From: an uncultured Hyphomonas sp.
Lineage (GTDB): Bacteria > Pseudomonadota > Alphaproteobacteria > Caulobacterales > Hyphomonadaceae
DNA: 64,000 nt
Reading direction: 5' to 3'
Assembly: GCF_963678195.1 (NCBI RefSeq)
Contig: NZ_OY782759.1
Location: forward strand, 3,100,001-3,164,000
Shown here one piece after another: positions 33,766 to 43,118 of this stretch (positions are counted from its first letter, which is position 1; the number at the start of each line of letters is the position of its first letter). Position numbers and translations under genes: made by a program. A model generated the notes under the pieces. The model worked only from the letters and a program-made list of their open reading frames with translations. It did no database searches and had not been told where the DNA came from.

Positions 33766-35322
33766 CTAGCGGCGCAAGGCCTGCGTAATGTCGCGGGGAC
33801 GGATCGCGCCGGTCAGGAAGGCCGCAACCGCGTAAATCAGGCCGCCGGCAAGGATCACAATTGCAGCCGCCAGCGCGCGCGAGTCGATGATATTGTCCCG
33901 CACCCACTGGAAATTGTGCACCATGAACCAGACCGCCCCGGCCATCAGGCCGCTGGCGATCAGGGCCCGCAGCGTGCGCGACACCAGAACCGGGCCCGGC
34001 CTGTACCAGCCGCGCGCTGCCAGCGTGGTGCCCAGCAGCAGGGCGTTCACCCAGGCAGCCACCGATGTGGCGATGGCGAGGCCGACAAAGCCGAGCTGCC
34101 CCTGACTGTTCAGCCAGAAGAACAGGCCTGCGCCGAGCGAGGTATTGATGGCCACCGATGTCAGCGCAAACTGCATCGGGGTCTTTGTGTCTTCCCGGGC
34201 GAAGAAGGCCGGAGCCAGCACCTTGATGAGCACGAAGGCCGGCACACCCCAGGCATAATGGAACAGCGCCCCGCCGGACGCCTCGGCATCCGATTGCAGG
34301 AACGCCCCGCGCACGAAGAAGGCATCGATCAGGAAAACCGGGGCGACCAGCAGCGCCGCAGCGGCCGGAAGGGTCAGCGCCATGGCGAGGCCGATGCCCT
34401 CGTCCATCGTCGCCTGGCTGCCTGCATGGTCCTCGCTGCGCGCAGCCCGGCTGAGGCGCGGCAGGATGGCGACGCCGACGGCCACACCGACAAGACCCAG
34501 CGGCAGCTGGTAAAGCCGGTCGGCGGTGTAGAGCCATGATTTGGCCGCCTGTTCGAAACTGGCCAGCGACTGGCTGACGATGATGTTGATCTGCGTGCCC
34601 GAAGCCGCGATCGTGCCCGGCACAGCCAGCGCCATGACTTTCTTCACGGCCGGTGTGATGCGCGGCCAGCCGATCAGGCTGAGGCGCACTTTCTGGCGGG
34701 TAACGCCCCACCAGAGCAGCGATACCTGCAGCACGCCGGCGATCAGCACAGCGACGGCGGCCGCCTTGGACACAATCTCCGGCACGTTCGAAACCAGCGC
34801 CGCCGGGATGAGGCAGAGGTTCAGCAGTGTCGGCGCACCGGATGAGAGAATGAACCGCTGGCTGGAATTCAGCACGCCTGACAGCAGCGCCGCCAGCGCC
34901 ATACAGCTGAGGTATGGCATCGTGATCCGTGTCAGGAGCACGGCCAGATTGTAGTGGACATGGTCGTCCGCCTGCCCGCCATGGATGATCAGCAGCACCC
35001 AGGGCATGAAGATCTGCGCCAGAATGGTCAGGCCAGCGGTAAAGGCGAAGAGGACGCGCATCGCTTCCTGCGCCACCGCCTGCGCGGCCTCCGGCCCTTC
35101 GGCCTCCAGCGTGCGGGCATAGATCGGCACGAAGGCCGACGCGAACGCACCCTCGGCGAAGATGCGGCGGAACAGGTTCGGGAATTGCTGGGCCGTGACC
35201 CAGGCATCATTGATCGGCCCCGCACCCAGCTTCGCCACCAGCAGGATATCCCGCGCAAAGCCGAGGATACGGCTGCCCAGTGTCAGCGAGGATTGCACCA
35301 GGGTGTTGCGGGCGATGCTCAT
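33766..35322 (-). CDS. murJ: Lipid II flippase MurJ
   Basis: A 518-residue MVN/MOP-family membrane protein with about 14 helices, moving lipid II across the inner membrane for peptidoglycan synthesis. Family features are RILGFARDILLVAKLGAGP near the start, NLFRRIFAEGAFASAFVPIY (with the essential Arg), and VGVAVGVAILPRLSRAA. ATG 35322 is 22 bp downstream of glnD, so they are co-transcribed. trpS follows after 24 bp. The order glnD-murJ-trpS is frequent in alphaproteobacteria. Confidence 0.95.
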   Translation of the reverse strand: MSIARNTLVQSSLTLGSRILGFARDILLVAKLGAGPINDAWVTAQQFPNLFRRIFAEGAFASAFVPIYARTLEAEGPEAAQAVAQEAMRVLFAFTAGLTILAQIFMPWVLLIIHGGQADDHVHYNLAVLLTRITMPYLSCMALAALLSGVLNSSQRFILSSGAPTLLNLCLIPAALVSNVPEIVSKAAAVAVLIAGVLQVSLLWWGVTRQKVRLSLIGWPRITPAVKKVMALAVPGTIAASGTQINIIVSQSLASFEQAAKSWLYTADRLYQLPLGLVGVAVGVAILPRLSRAARSEDHAGSQATMDEGIGLAMALTLPAAAALLVAPVFLIDAFFVRGAFLQSDAEASGGALFHYAWGVPAFVLIKVLAPAFFAREDTKTPMQFALTSVAINTSLGAGLFFWLNSQGQLGFVGLAIATSVAAWVNALLLGTTLAARGWYRPGPVLVSRTLRALIASGLMAGAVWFMVHNFQWVRDNIIDSRALAAAIVILAGGLIYAVAAFLTGAIRPRDITQALRR

Positions 35323-35344
35323 GGGGCCTGTCGTGCCGGGGTTC

Positions 35345-38191
35345 TCAGAAACTGTCTACGGCCCGCGACCGGCGCAGCTTCCGGGCCGGCGTATGCGGGG
35401 CATCCGGTTCATGGCGGCCCAATACGTCAAGAAGCTGTTCGCGCAGGGATTCTTTCAGGGCAGCATCCTGCTCCAGCTTCTGGCCGTCTTCTGTCTGCAC
35501 ATAGAAGGCATCGAACATCCGCTCGCCGAATGAGCCGACATGCGCCGAATGGATCGAGACCCCGGCATCGGCCAGGCAGTTGGCCACATCATAGAGCAGC
35601 GCCGGCCGGTCGCGCCCGGCAATGTCGATCACCGTATGATCGGCCGAGAGGTCGTCGCGGATCTGGACAGACGGATGCACCAGGAAGGCGGCCTGGCGCC
35701 GGCCCATCCGCTCGCGCACGGTCATGTCGCCCGGCTCACCGGCCAGCACCTTGCGCAGGGCAGCTTCCAGCCGCTGCAAGCGGGCCGGGTCGTCCTTGCC
35801 GAACGGCTTGTCCTGAATGTCGTGCAGCATGAACACGTCGATGATGCCGCCCTCGCGGCTGGTATAGACCTGCGCGGCGATGATGTTGGCGCCATTATGG
35901 GCGAGCGTACCGGCGAGGTCTGCGAACAGGCCCGGCCGGTCTGCGCCTGAGACGAACAGTGCCATCGCGCCGCCTTCAAGCGACAGGCGGTGATGCACCT
36001 GATCGCCGCCGCCGTTCAGGGCCTGCGCATGCCAGGCGAGGTCTTCGACGTCAAAGCCCGTCCAGTAAGCCGTTTCCATTTCCAGCATCAGCGGCGGGAC
36101 GGTGCCGAGCCGGTCCACCAGTTCCTGCTGGCGGCGTTCGGCGCGGGCTTCGAGTTCGGCCTGAACGCCGGCTTCGTCCGTCCGGCCACCGCGCAGCGCA
36201 GCTGCGGTATTGTGGTAAAGGTCGGTCAGCAGCTGACCCTTCCAGGCGTTCCACACGCCGGGGCCGACGGCCTTGATGTCGGCAATCGTGAGAATGTAGA
36301 GCAGTCGCAGCCGCTCCAGCGAGCCGACCATTTCGGTAAATTTGGTCACGGTGCGGGGGTCGGAAATATCCCGCTTCTGCGCCGTCTCGCTCATTTCCAG
36401 ATGGTGGCCCACCAGCCAGGCGACCAGTTCGGTCTCATCTTCAGACAGGCCGAGCCGCTCACACGCCTTGCGGGCGGTCTTCATGCCGGCGATCTGCTGG
36501 TCGCCCTTCCCCTTGCCGGTGTCGTGCAACAGCATGGCGAGGTAGAGCGCACGGCGGTTCTCGATCAGGTCGAACAATTCGCCGACCAGCTTGATCGGCT
36601 GTTCGTCGCGGCCATGTTCCATCTCGGAAATCGCCTCGACCGCGCGGATCGTATGCTCGTCCACCGTGTAGTGGTGGTACATGTTGAACTGGGTCTGCGC
36701 GACGATGCCGCCGAATTCCGGGATGGCGCGCCCGAGAATGCCCGCCTCGTTCATCCGGCGCAGGATCAGGCCCGGATCGTCGCCGCCAAGAATGGCATCC
36801 AGGATCAGCGCCTGCGCTTCCGGTTTCTCGCGCACCTTTTCATTCAGGGCACGGAGAGCCCGCGTCAGCAGGCTCAGCGCATAGGGGTGGATGTCCTTGC
36901 CTTCATTGCGCGCCACGATGAAGAGGCGCAGCATGTTCAGCGGATCGGCCCGCATCGCCTTGTCGTCATCGACATTAACGCGGCCATTGTCCAGGATGAA
37001 GCCCGGCTCATCCAGTTCGACCGGCCCGCGCACCGGCAGGAAGCGGCGCAGGCCTTCGGGCTTTTTCTTCTGATCGGCTTCCAGCTTCGCCGCCAGGATC
37101 CGCGTCAGGCCGCCGACATCCTTGGTGACGAGGAAGTAGCGCTTCATGAAACGCTCCACGCCCTGCTGGCCGCGCCGGTCGCGATAGCCCATACGGGCCG
37201 CGATCTCCGGCTGAAGATCAAAGCTGAGGCGCTCCTCCGCCCGGCCGGTCACAAAATGGAGGTGACAGCGCACCGTCCACAGGAACCGCGCCGCACGGAT
37301 GAAGACAGTATATTCATGGTCAGTAAATGGTCCCGCCTTCATCACGTCTTCCAGCGTGACGCCGCCATAGATCTGTTTGGAAATCCAGTAGAGAGTCTGC
37401 AGGTCGCGCAGGCCGCCCTTGCCCTCTTTCAGGTTCGGCTCGACCACGTAACGCGCATCGCCCTGCCGGGCGTGGCGGGCATCCCGCTCGGCCAGCTTGT
37501 CGGCGATGAACTGTGCGTCGCGGCCTTTTACAGCGCCTTCGTGAAAGGCTTCCAGCATTTCGCCGGCCAGCGCCTCGTCGCCGCAGATATAGCGGGCATC
37601 CAGCAGGCTGGTCTTGATGGTCACGTCTTCAAGCGCAAGCTTCACGCAATCGCTCGGCGTACGGAACGCATTGCCGACTTTCAGCCCCATGTCCCACAGG
37701 GCATAGAGCATGTATTCCACGACGCTCTCTGTGTGCGGGCTCACCTTGTAGGCGCGCAGGAAGAGAAGGTCTGTGTCAGAGGACGGCCCCATCACGCCGC
37801 GGCCATAGCCGCCGGTCGCCATGATGGTGATCCGCTCGGCCTCTGTCGGGTTGCGGGCGCGGTGCACATGCGTGGTGGTGAAGTCGTAGAGCGCGGTGAT
37901 CACCTCGTCCTGAACGGCGGAGAGCAGCCGCGCCGTGTCCAGACCGTCGGCGCCCTGCTGCAGGCGTTCCTGCGCGATCATCCGGCCGCGAAACATGGCC
38001 CCGTGCAACAGATCCAGCGCGGCCTTGCGGGCAGATTGCGGGTCTCCGAAATTATCCTGCGCCGCAGCCGTCAGCTTCACACGCAGGGCGCGGCCATCGA
38101 TGATATTGGAGATACGCCATTTCCCCGGCCGGCGCAGAAGCGGGCTGCGGGTTTCGAGGAGCGTCGGGGCCTTGCTGGGCGGTATGTTCAT
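35345..38191 (-). CDS. glnD: [Protein-PII] uridylyltransferase/uridylyl-removing enzyme GlnD
   Basis: Nitrogen sensor that uridylylates PII proteins when glutamine is low and removes UMP when it is high. The 948-residue protein has the four expected parts. A nucleotidyltransferase domain carries GGYGRGVMGPSSDTDLLFL near residue 110. A long helical insertion follows. An HD hydrolase domain carries HYTVDEHTIRAVE and AMLLHDTGKGKGD, about residues 505-570. Two C-terminal ACT domains start near ALFVSGADRPGLFADLAG (about 745) and VIDIAGRDRPALLYDVA (about 860), and should bind glutamine. It leads the minus-strand series, with the Lrp gene 33 bp upstream. Confidence 0.96.
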   Translation of the reverse strand: MNIPPSKAPTLLETRSPLLRRPGKWRISNIIDGRALRVKLTAAAQDNFGDPQSARKAALDLLHGAMFRGRMIAQERLQQGADGLDTARLLSAVQDEVITALYDFTTTHVHRARNPTEAERITIMATGGYGRGVMGPSSDTDLLFLRAYKVSPHTESVVEYMLYALWDMGLKVGNAFRTPSDCVKLALEDVTIKTSLLDARYICGDEALAGEMLEAFHEGAVKGRDAQFIADKLAERDARHARQGDARYVVEPNLKEGKGGLRDLQTLYWISKQIYGGVTLEDVMKAGPFTDHEYTVFIRAARFLWTVRCHLHFVTGRAEERLSFDLQPEIAARMGYRDRRGQQGVERFMKRYFLVTKDVGGLTRILAAKLEADQKKKPEGLRRFLPVRGPVELDEPGFILDNGRVNVDDDKAMRADPLNMLRLFIVARNEGKDIHPYALSLLTRALRALNEKVREKPEAQALILDAILGGDDPGLILRRMNEAGILGRAIPEFGGIVAQTQFNMYHHYTVDEHTIRAVEAISEMEHGRDEQPIKLVGELFDLIENRRALYLAMLLHDTGKGKGDQQIAGMKTARKACERLGLSEDETELVAWLVGHHLEMSETAQKRDISDPRTVTKFTEMVGSLERLRLLYILTIADIKAVGPGVWNAWKGQLLTDLYHNTAAALRGGRTDEAGVQAELEARAERRQQELVDRLGTVPPLMLEMETAYWTGFDVEDLAWHAQALNGGGDQVHHRLSLEGGAMALFVSGADRPGLFADLAGTLAHNGANIIAAQVYTSREGGIIDVFMLHDIQDKPFGKDDPARLQRLEAALRKVLAGEPGDMTVRERMGRRQAAFLVHPSVQIRDDLSADHTVIDIAGRDRPALLYDVANCLADAGVSIHSAHVGSFGERMFDAFYVQTEDGQKLEQDAALKESLREQLLDVLGRHEPDAPHTPARKLRRSRAVDSF

Positions 38192-38224
38192 GGGGGCTGT
38201 CTATAGCAGGTTCCGGTGCGGGTT

Positions 38225-38695
38225 CTATGCACCCTTTTCCACACGAACCGGCAGGATGCGGGACTTCTTCACCACGCCATAGGCGAAACTGGTCTCGATC
38301 GAGGCGATTCCGGGCAGTTTCTGGATCGTGTGGCGCACCAGCTGCTCGTAATCGTCGAGGCTGCCGGCAACGATTCGCAGCTCATAATCAGCCCCGCCGG
38401 TCATCAGGTAACAGTCGAGAATTGCGTCGGTTTCCGCGATTTTCTTCTCAAAGGCCTGCACATTCTCCTGCGAATGGTTGGCGAGGCGAATGCGCACCAG
38501 GCAGGTGATGGGATAACCGCAGGCTTTCTGATCGACGAGGGCGGTGTAGCCCTGGATCACGCCGGCGGCCTCAAGGTTTCGCACGCGGCGCAGGCAGGGC
38601 GAGGGCGAGAGGCCCACTTCCTCAGCGAGTTCGAGGTTGGTGAGGCGTCCATCACGCTGCAGGGCGCGGATAATTCTGGCATCTATGGCATCCAT
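38225..38695 (-). CDS. Lrp/AsnC family regulator, probable MdeR
   Basis: A 156-residue transcription factor. The N-terminal helix-turn-helix reads DARIIRALQRDGRLTNLELAEEVGLSPSPCLRRVRNLEAAGVI. A RAM (ligand-binding) domain follows, with CLVRIRLANHSQENVQAFE and CYLMTGGADYELRIVA. I chose ATG 38695, which gives the standard family start MDAIDARI; the frame is open further upstream but only through the divergent promoter. It diverges from a methionine gamma-lyase gene, as mdeR does from mdeA in Pseudomonas putida, so it probably activates or represses that gene in response to sulfur amino acids. Confidence 0.92.
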   Translation of the reverse strand: MDAIDARIIRALQRDGRLTNLELAEEVGLSPSPCLRRVRNLEAAGVIQGYTALVDQKACGYPITCLVRIRLANHSQENVQAFEKKIAETDAILDCYLMTGGADYELRIVAGSLDDYEQLVRHTIQKLPGIASIETSFAYGVVKKSRILPVRVEKGA

Positions 38696-38705
38696 AGGCG
38701 CCACT

Positions 38706-38724
38706 ATTGGCATATTATGCCAAT
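38706..38724. promoter_or_regulatory. Inverted repeat, candidate operator between Lrp-family gene and methionine gamma-lyase gene
   Basis: ATTGGCATATTATGCCAAT is a perfect 8-bp inverted repeat around a 3-bp ATT centre. It lies in the 109-bp divergent intergenic region, 11 bp before the regulator's start and 81 bp before the lyase start. It is AT-rich in a GC-rich genome, as Lrp-family sites usually are. Binding by the adjacent regulator is inferred. Confidence 0.65.
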
Positions 38725-38804
38725 TTACAAGCATTATACGACGCAGTTCGGCACCTTTCGCCCACATTCCCATGGTAAAATCACCCTCAAAGATGGAGAG
38801 TCCC

Positions 38805-39995
38805 ATGGCATTCGATGCATCCCGCCAGCCTGGCCCTGCCACCCGCGCCATTCACCATGGCTATGACCCGGCTAAAAACGACTATGCGCTGACTCCGCCG
38901 GTGCATCTGACGTCTACCTTTGCCTTCCCGGATGCTCAAACCGGCGGCGCGCTGTTTGCCGGCGAAGCGGAAGGCCACATCTACTCCCGCATCTCGAATC
39001 CCACCGTCGCCCTGCTGGAAGACCGGATCGCCAGCCTTGAAGGCGCCGAAGCGGGCCTCGCCACTGCCAGCGGCATGGGCGCGATCAGCTCCCTCATGTG
39101 GACACTGCTGAAGCCCGGCGATGAGGTTATCACCGACCAGACGCTCTATGGCTGCACCTTCGCCTTCATGCGCGACGGCCTCTCCCGCTTCGGCGTGAAG
39201 ATCACCCATGTCGACCTGCGCGACCCGGCGAACCTCTCCGCCGCGATCTCCGACAAGACGCGCGTCGTGTATTTTGAAACCCCGGCCAATCCGAACATGC
39301 GACTGGTCGATATCCGGGAAACGGCCCGCATCGCGCATGCGGCCGGCGCGCTGGTGGTGGTGGATAACACCTACGCCTCTCCCCTGCTGACGCGGCCGAT
39401 TTCGCTCGGCGCGGACTTCGTCGTCCATTCCGCCACCAAATATCTCGGCGGCCATGGAGACCTTGTGGCGGGCATGGTGCTCGGCCGGGCGGAAGCCCTC
39501 AAGGAGGTCCGCATGTTCGGCGTGAAGGACATGACCGGCTCCGTCATGGCGCCGTTCAATGCCATGCTGGTGATGCGTGGACTGAAGACCCTGCAGCTGC
39601 GCATGGCACGCCATTGCGAAAGCGGCCAGCACGTGGCCGAATGGCTGGAAGCTCAGCCGGGCGTACAGGCCGTCCACTATCCGGGCCTGCCCAGCCATCC
39701 GCAGCATGAACTGGCGAAGCGCCAGATGGACGGCTTCGGTGGCATGATCGCGTTCGAACTGTCCGGCGGTTACGAGGCAGGTATCGAGATGATGAACCGG
39801 CTGCAGCTGATCTGCCGCGCCGTCAGCCTCGGCGATGCCGAGACGCTGATCCAGCACCCCGCCAGCATGACCCACTCGACCTATACGGAAGAAGAACGCC
39901 TCGAACATGGCATCAGTAATGGCCTGATCCGCCTCTCCGTCGGATTGGAGGACGTCGAGGACATTCTGGCAGACCTTGAGGCGGCGCTGGCCTAA
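38805..39995 (+). CDS. megL: Methionine gamma-lyase
   Basis: PLP enzyme of the Cys/Met-metabolism family (396 residues). It cleaves methionine to methanethiol, 2-oxobutyrate and ammonia. PLP-binding Lys212 is in HSATKYLGGHGD, and the family motifs SRISNPTVALLEDR, TASGMGAISS and NTYASPLLTRP are present. Close relatives (cystathionine gamma-lyase/synthase, O-acetylhomoserine sulfhydrylase) share these; a Cys at DQTLYGCTFAF, matching the active-site Cys of methionine gamma-lyases, and the divergent Lrp gene favour MegL. GGAGAG precedes ATG 38805. It is convergent with the BON-MscS gene, 2 bp apart. Confidence 0.88.
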   Translation: MAFDASRQPGPATRAIHHGYDPAKNDYALTPPVHLTSTFAFPDAQTGGALFAGEAEGHIYSRISNPTVALLEDRIASLEGAEAGLATASGMGAISSLMWTLLKPGDEVITDQTLYGCTFAFMRDGLSRFGVKITHVDLRDPANLSAAISDKTRVVYFETPANPNMRLVDIRETARIAHAAGALVVVDNTYASPLLTRPISLGADFVVHSATKYLGGHGDLVAGMVLGRAEALKEVRMFGVKDMTGSVMAPFNAMLVMRGLKTLQLRMARHCESGQHVAEWLEAQPGVQAVHYPGLPSHPQHELAKRQMDGFGGMIAFELSGGYEAGIEMMNRLQLICRAVSLGDAETLIQHPASMTHSTYTEEERLEHGISNGLIRLSVGLEDVEDILADLEAALA

Positions 39996-39997
39996 CC

Positions 39998-41416
39998 CTA
40001 CTCCACCGGGCTTTGTTCATCCAGCAGGTCGGCTTCCTTGCTGCTGGCACGTTCGGCGTCGACTTTTTCGTCGATCGTGTTGTCGGCGGCGACGTCGGCC
40101 GCCTCGCGCGTGTCAACGTCGGCTTTCGGGCGCGGTTGTTCCGGCGGGCCTGCCGGGCGTCCATCCGGCTTTGTGTTTTTCAGCGCGTCTTCCACGCCGC
40201 TGTCGAAGCGGACGCGATAGATCGGCTCCGGCAGGGTGAAGCCGCCTTCTTCCAGCGCATCCTTGGTCGATGCGATGGCGAGGCCGCGGGCCTTGCCGAA
40301 ATTCGTCTCCCGCTGGTCGACCCAGCCCATGAAGCGCAGCACGATGTTGGAGTCGCCGACCGTCTGGATATAGGCCTCCGGCTCCGGATCTTTCAACACA
40401 AAGGGCAGCGTCTTCATCCGGTCGAGGCCAAGCTGCATGGCCGCGATCGGGTCGTCGGCAGCATCGACACCGAGGTCGAACTGAAAGCGGCGCTCAGGAT
40501 TGCGGGTATAGTTCAGGATCACCGCCTTGAAGACGGTGGAGTTCGGAATGCGCAGATGGTTTCCGTCCAGCGTCATCAGCACTGTGGAGCGTGAGGTCAG
40601 TCGCATCACCTTGCCCTCATGCTGATCGATGACGACATGTTCGTTTGCCCGGAAAGGCTGGCGGACGCTGAGCATGATTGACGAGATATAGTTCTCCAGC
40701 GTGTCACGCACGGAGAAGCCGATGGCGAGGCCGATCACCCCTGCCCCGCCAAGGATCGTGCCCATCATCGCCGTGGCGCCAAGAATGTTCATCGCCGCGA
40801 TCAGCGCCACCAGCAGCATCACGATGCGGAACGCCCCGGAGACCAGTTCGACCAGGAACGGGTTGGGCAGGATCAGGCGCCAGAAGCCGCGCCAGGAAGC
40901 GATCAGATGCCCCAACAGCGCGATGACCAGGAACACACCCAACGATACGCCATAGAGCGGCAGGGCGCGGTAGAGCTTTTGCAGGCGGCCGGAGGAATCG
41001 CCGAACAGGCTGCCGGTGGTGTCATCCACGGCCAGCCTGCGCTCAATCTGGTTCTCGACCGTGACGACGCCATTGACGCGTAGCGCCAGCTCTTCGGCCC
41101 GCGCATCGGCAGCGCTGCTGGACACATCCCCGCCAAGCGTCACCACGCCATGGTTCACCTCGACGGTCACCCGGCGAAGGGAGTCGATCTCGGCGAAAAT
41201 ATCCGAAATGCGCGTTTTGATCTCAGAATCGCTCGCCTGTGGCGGCGGGGTCTGGATCGCGGGGGTCGGGTCAACCGGCGGCTCCGGCGCCTGCGCCAGC
41301 GCGGCCGGGACTGTCAGGGCAAGGCACAGAAACAGCAGGCCGGCGCGGAGCCAGCCCGTCAGCGCGGCGGGAATGCCAGTGAAGTTTGTGTGCGGGTTCA
41401 CCCTTCCAGAATACAT
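39998..41416 (-). CDS. MscS-type mechanosensitive channel with periplasmic BON domain
   Basis: A 472-residue protein. A signal or first helix (LRAGLLFLCLALTVPAALAQ, about 25-42) is followed by a Pro-rich linker and a BON domain (about 64-130, ITVEVNHGVVTLGGDV-like), normally a membrane- or phospholipid-associated module. Two helices and the MscS pore helix with GAGVIGLAIGFSVRDTLENYISS come next, then the beta domain VVIDQHEGKVMRL. The C-terminal tail of about 60 residues is charged and Pro-rich. It should gate under membrane tension and protect against osmotic downshock. Start at ATG 41416 is provisional; no strong ribosome-binding site is visible. Confidence 0.88.
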   Translation of the reverse strand: MYSGRVNPHTNFTGIPAALTGWLRAGLLFLCLALTVPAALAQAPEPPVDPTPAIQTPPPQASDSEIKTRISDIFAEIDSLRRVTVEVNHGVVTLGGDVSSSAADARAEELALRVNGVVTVENQIERRLAVDDTTGSLFGDSSGRLQKLYRALPLYGVSLGVFLVIALLGHLIASWRGFWRLILPNPFLVELVSGAFRIVMLLVALIAAMNILGATAMMGTILGGAGVIGLAIGFSVRDTLENYISSIMLSVRQPFRANEHVVIDQHEGKVMRLTSRSTVLMTLDGNHLRIPNSTVFKAVILNYTRNPERRFQFDLGVDAADDPIAAMQLGLDRMKTLPFVLKDPEPEAYIQTVGDSNIVLRFMGWVDQRETNFGKARGLAIASTKDALEEGGFTLPEPIYRVRFDSGVEDALKNTKPDGRPAGPPEQPRPKADVDTREAADVAADNTIDEKVDAERASSKEADLLDEQSPVE

Positions 41417-41451
41417 GAGACGCCGGAAGGTTCCATCCGGAGCTTTGCGGA

Positions 41452-41817
41452 CTAGCCCACCACTTCCGTCTCGTCCCCGAACCAGAGGGGGGAGTTCGCA
41501 AGGTCGATGAACTTCTTCTCGTCCTCCAGCAGTTCGGCGCCAGCCTTTGCCGCCGCCTCGCCGGTATTGGCGGCCATGGCCTCTTCGCTTTCGAACCAGA
41601 GTTCGGCGACGCCGTCATAGGAGGGCGGCCCGCCGCGGCTGGCCTGCATGGCTGCGTTCAGCGGGTCATACGCGGTATGGTTCTGGACATATCGGAGAAT
41701 GCCCAGAACCTCCGCATGCTTTGCCACCAGCGGAGCGTGCTGCTCGCGCCAATAGGTCTGAAACTCTTCCCGCGTGAGGTGCGGCAGGCGCCTCAGGCAG
41801 AAGGTCAGCTTGATCAC
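41452..41817 (-). CDS. EthD-domain protein
   Basis: A 121-residue dimeric alpha/beta-barrel (ferredoxin-like) protein of the EthD family, marked by KLTFCLRRLPHLTREEFQTYWREQH and VAELWFESEEAMAA. The start is GTG 41817, overlapping the stop of the acyl-CoA dehydrogenase gene as GTGA, so the pair is translationally coupled. EthD is needed for ether-degrading P450 systems, but most family members have no known role. Here it may serve the same pathway as the dehydrogenase, for example as an isomerase or monooxygenase-like helper. Confidence 0.82.
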   Translation of the reverse strand: MIKLTFCLRRLPHLTREEFQTYWREQHAPLVAKHAEVLGILRYVQNHTAYDPLNAAMQASRGGPPSYDGVAELWFESEEAMAANTGEAAAKAGAELLEDEKKFIDLANSPLWFGDETEVVG

Positions 41818-43049
41818 AGCAAATCTCCGCCCGCTGCGGCAGCGCTGGTGCCGTCCTTCTTGAAGGCGCGGATGACGTTCTTGCCGGTGATCCATTTGTG
41901 CACTTCGTCCGGGCCATCAACGAGACGCTGCGAGCGGATGTGCGTGTACCAGGCGGCCAGCGGCGTATCGAGCGAATAGCCGAGCGCGCCGTGCAGCTGG
42001 ATCGAGGTGTCGACCACCTTGTGTACCATATTGGCCAGGAACACTTTCGCGATGCCATTCTCCTGGCGGATGTCCATGCCGTTCTCGGCCTTGTAGGCGA
42101 TATGCATCAGCATCAGGCGCGCGATGTAGAGCTGGCTGGCGCATTCGGCCAGCATGAACTGGACGCCCTGCCGGTCTTCCAGCTTCTGGCCGAACGTCTC
42201 GCGGCTGGTGACATGTTCCGTTGCCAGATCAAGTGCGCGCTGGGCCATGGCGACATTGTGCATGCCGTGGCGCAGGCGCCCATAGGCGAGCCGGTGCTGG
42301 CCCATGGCAAAGCCCTGCCCCTCCCCGCCGAGCAGATTCTCTTCCGGCACGATGAGATTCTCGATCTTCACCTCGGCATGGCCGCCGCCCATCTCGGTAT
42401 AGTGCGGCCCGTGCACCGCCATTGTGGGGATGTCGCGCAGAATGTTGTAGCCGGGGTTCGGCAGCTCCACGATGAAGGTGGAATATTGCTGGTGGCGCGG
42501 CGCGTCCGGATTCGTCTTGGCCATGACGACCGCGATGTCGGCAGCTGTCGCGGCGGACGAGAACCATTTCTCGCCGTTCAGGACGTAGTTGCCCTTGCCA
42601 TCCTTCACCGCCGTCGTCTGCATGCCGGTCGCATCGGCGCCCGCAGCCTTTTCCGTCATGGAGTAGCAGATCCGCTTTTCGCCATTGATCAGCGGCTTCA
42701 GGTATTTCTCTTTCTGGAAATCCGTGCCGTGGGCCAGCAGCGTCAGCATGGTCGCATCGTCCGGGCCTTGCGAGTTCATCGAGAGGGCGCCGAGATGGCT
42801 CTGCCCCAGTTCCATCTGCACCAGCGCATTGGCCAGCGGCCCGAGCCCCATGCCGCCATGCTCGACCGGGAAGAAGGGCAGCCACAGGCCCTTAGCGCGG
42901 GCCTTGGCGCGCAGCTCCGCGAGCACTTCCCTGTAAGGCTTGCCGTCGGCCATCGCCTTCTCGGCGGGCAGGCATTCCTCCTGGACCCATTTGCGCACGC
43001 GCTCGCGGACTTCCTTGGCCTCTTCCGGTATCGTGAAATCAATCGCCAT
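41814..43049 (-). CDS. Acyl-CoA dehydrogenase
   Basis: FAD enzyme of 411 residues introducing a 2,3 double bond into an acyl-CoA. The family features are CYSMTEKAAGADATGMQT (flavin/substrate region), GEKWFSSAATAADIAVVMAKT, FGQKLEDRQGVQFMLAE and VDTSIQLHGALGYSLDTPLA. It resembles ACAD10/11-like bacterial members, which act on unusual or long-chain acyl-CoAs. GGAGCGAAAC precedes ATG 43049. It is coupled to an EthD gene, so it may belong to a specialised degradation step rather than core beta-oxidation. Confidence 0.92.
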   Translation of the reverse strand: MAIDFTIPEEAKEVRERVRKWVQEECLPAEKAMADGKPYREVLAELRAKARAKGLWLPFFPVEHGGMGLGPLANALVQMELGQSHLGALSMNSQGPDDATMLTLLAHGTDFQKEKYLKPLINGEKRICYSMTEKAAGADATGMQTTAVKDGKGNYVLNGEKWFSSAATAADIAVVMAKTNPDAPRHQQYSTFIVELPNPGYNILRDIPTMAVHGPHYTEMGGGHAEVKIENLIVPEENLLGGEGQGFAMGQHRLAYGRLRHGMHNVAMAQRALDLATEHVTSRETFGQKLEDRQGVQFMLAECASQLYIARLMLMHIAYKAENGMDIRQENGIAKVFLANMVHKVVDTSIQLHGALGYSLDTPLAAWYTHIRSQRLVDGPDEVHKWITGKNVIRAFKKDGTSAAAAGGDLL

Positions 43050-43118
43050 GTTTCGCTCCCTTGTCTTTATGACCGGGAGGCTAGTGCCGAACGGCGCGCC
43101 CGCAAGCCTGACTTCGCG

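Noticed and set aside
35990-38206. Long plus-strand open frame (about 738 codons) opposite glnD
   Set aside because: It is antisense to a clear glnD with all four domains; its product is Arg/Gln/His-rich with no motif. High GC makes such open shadows common.
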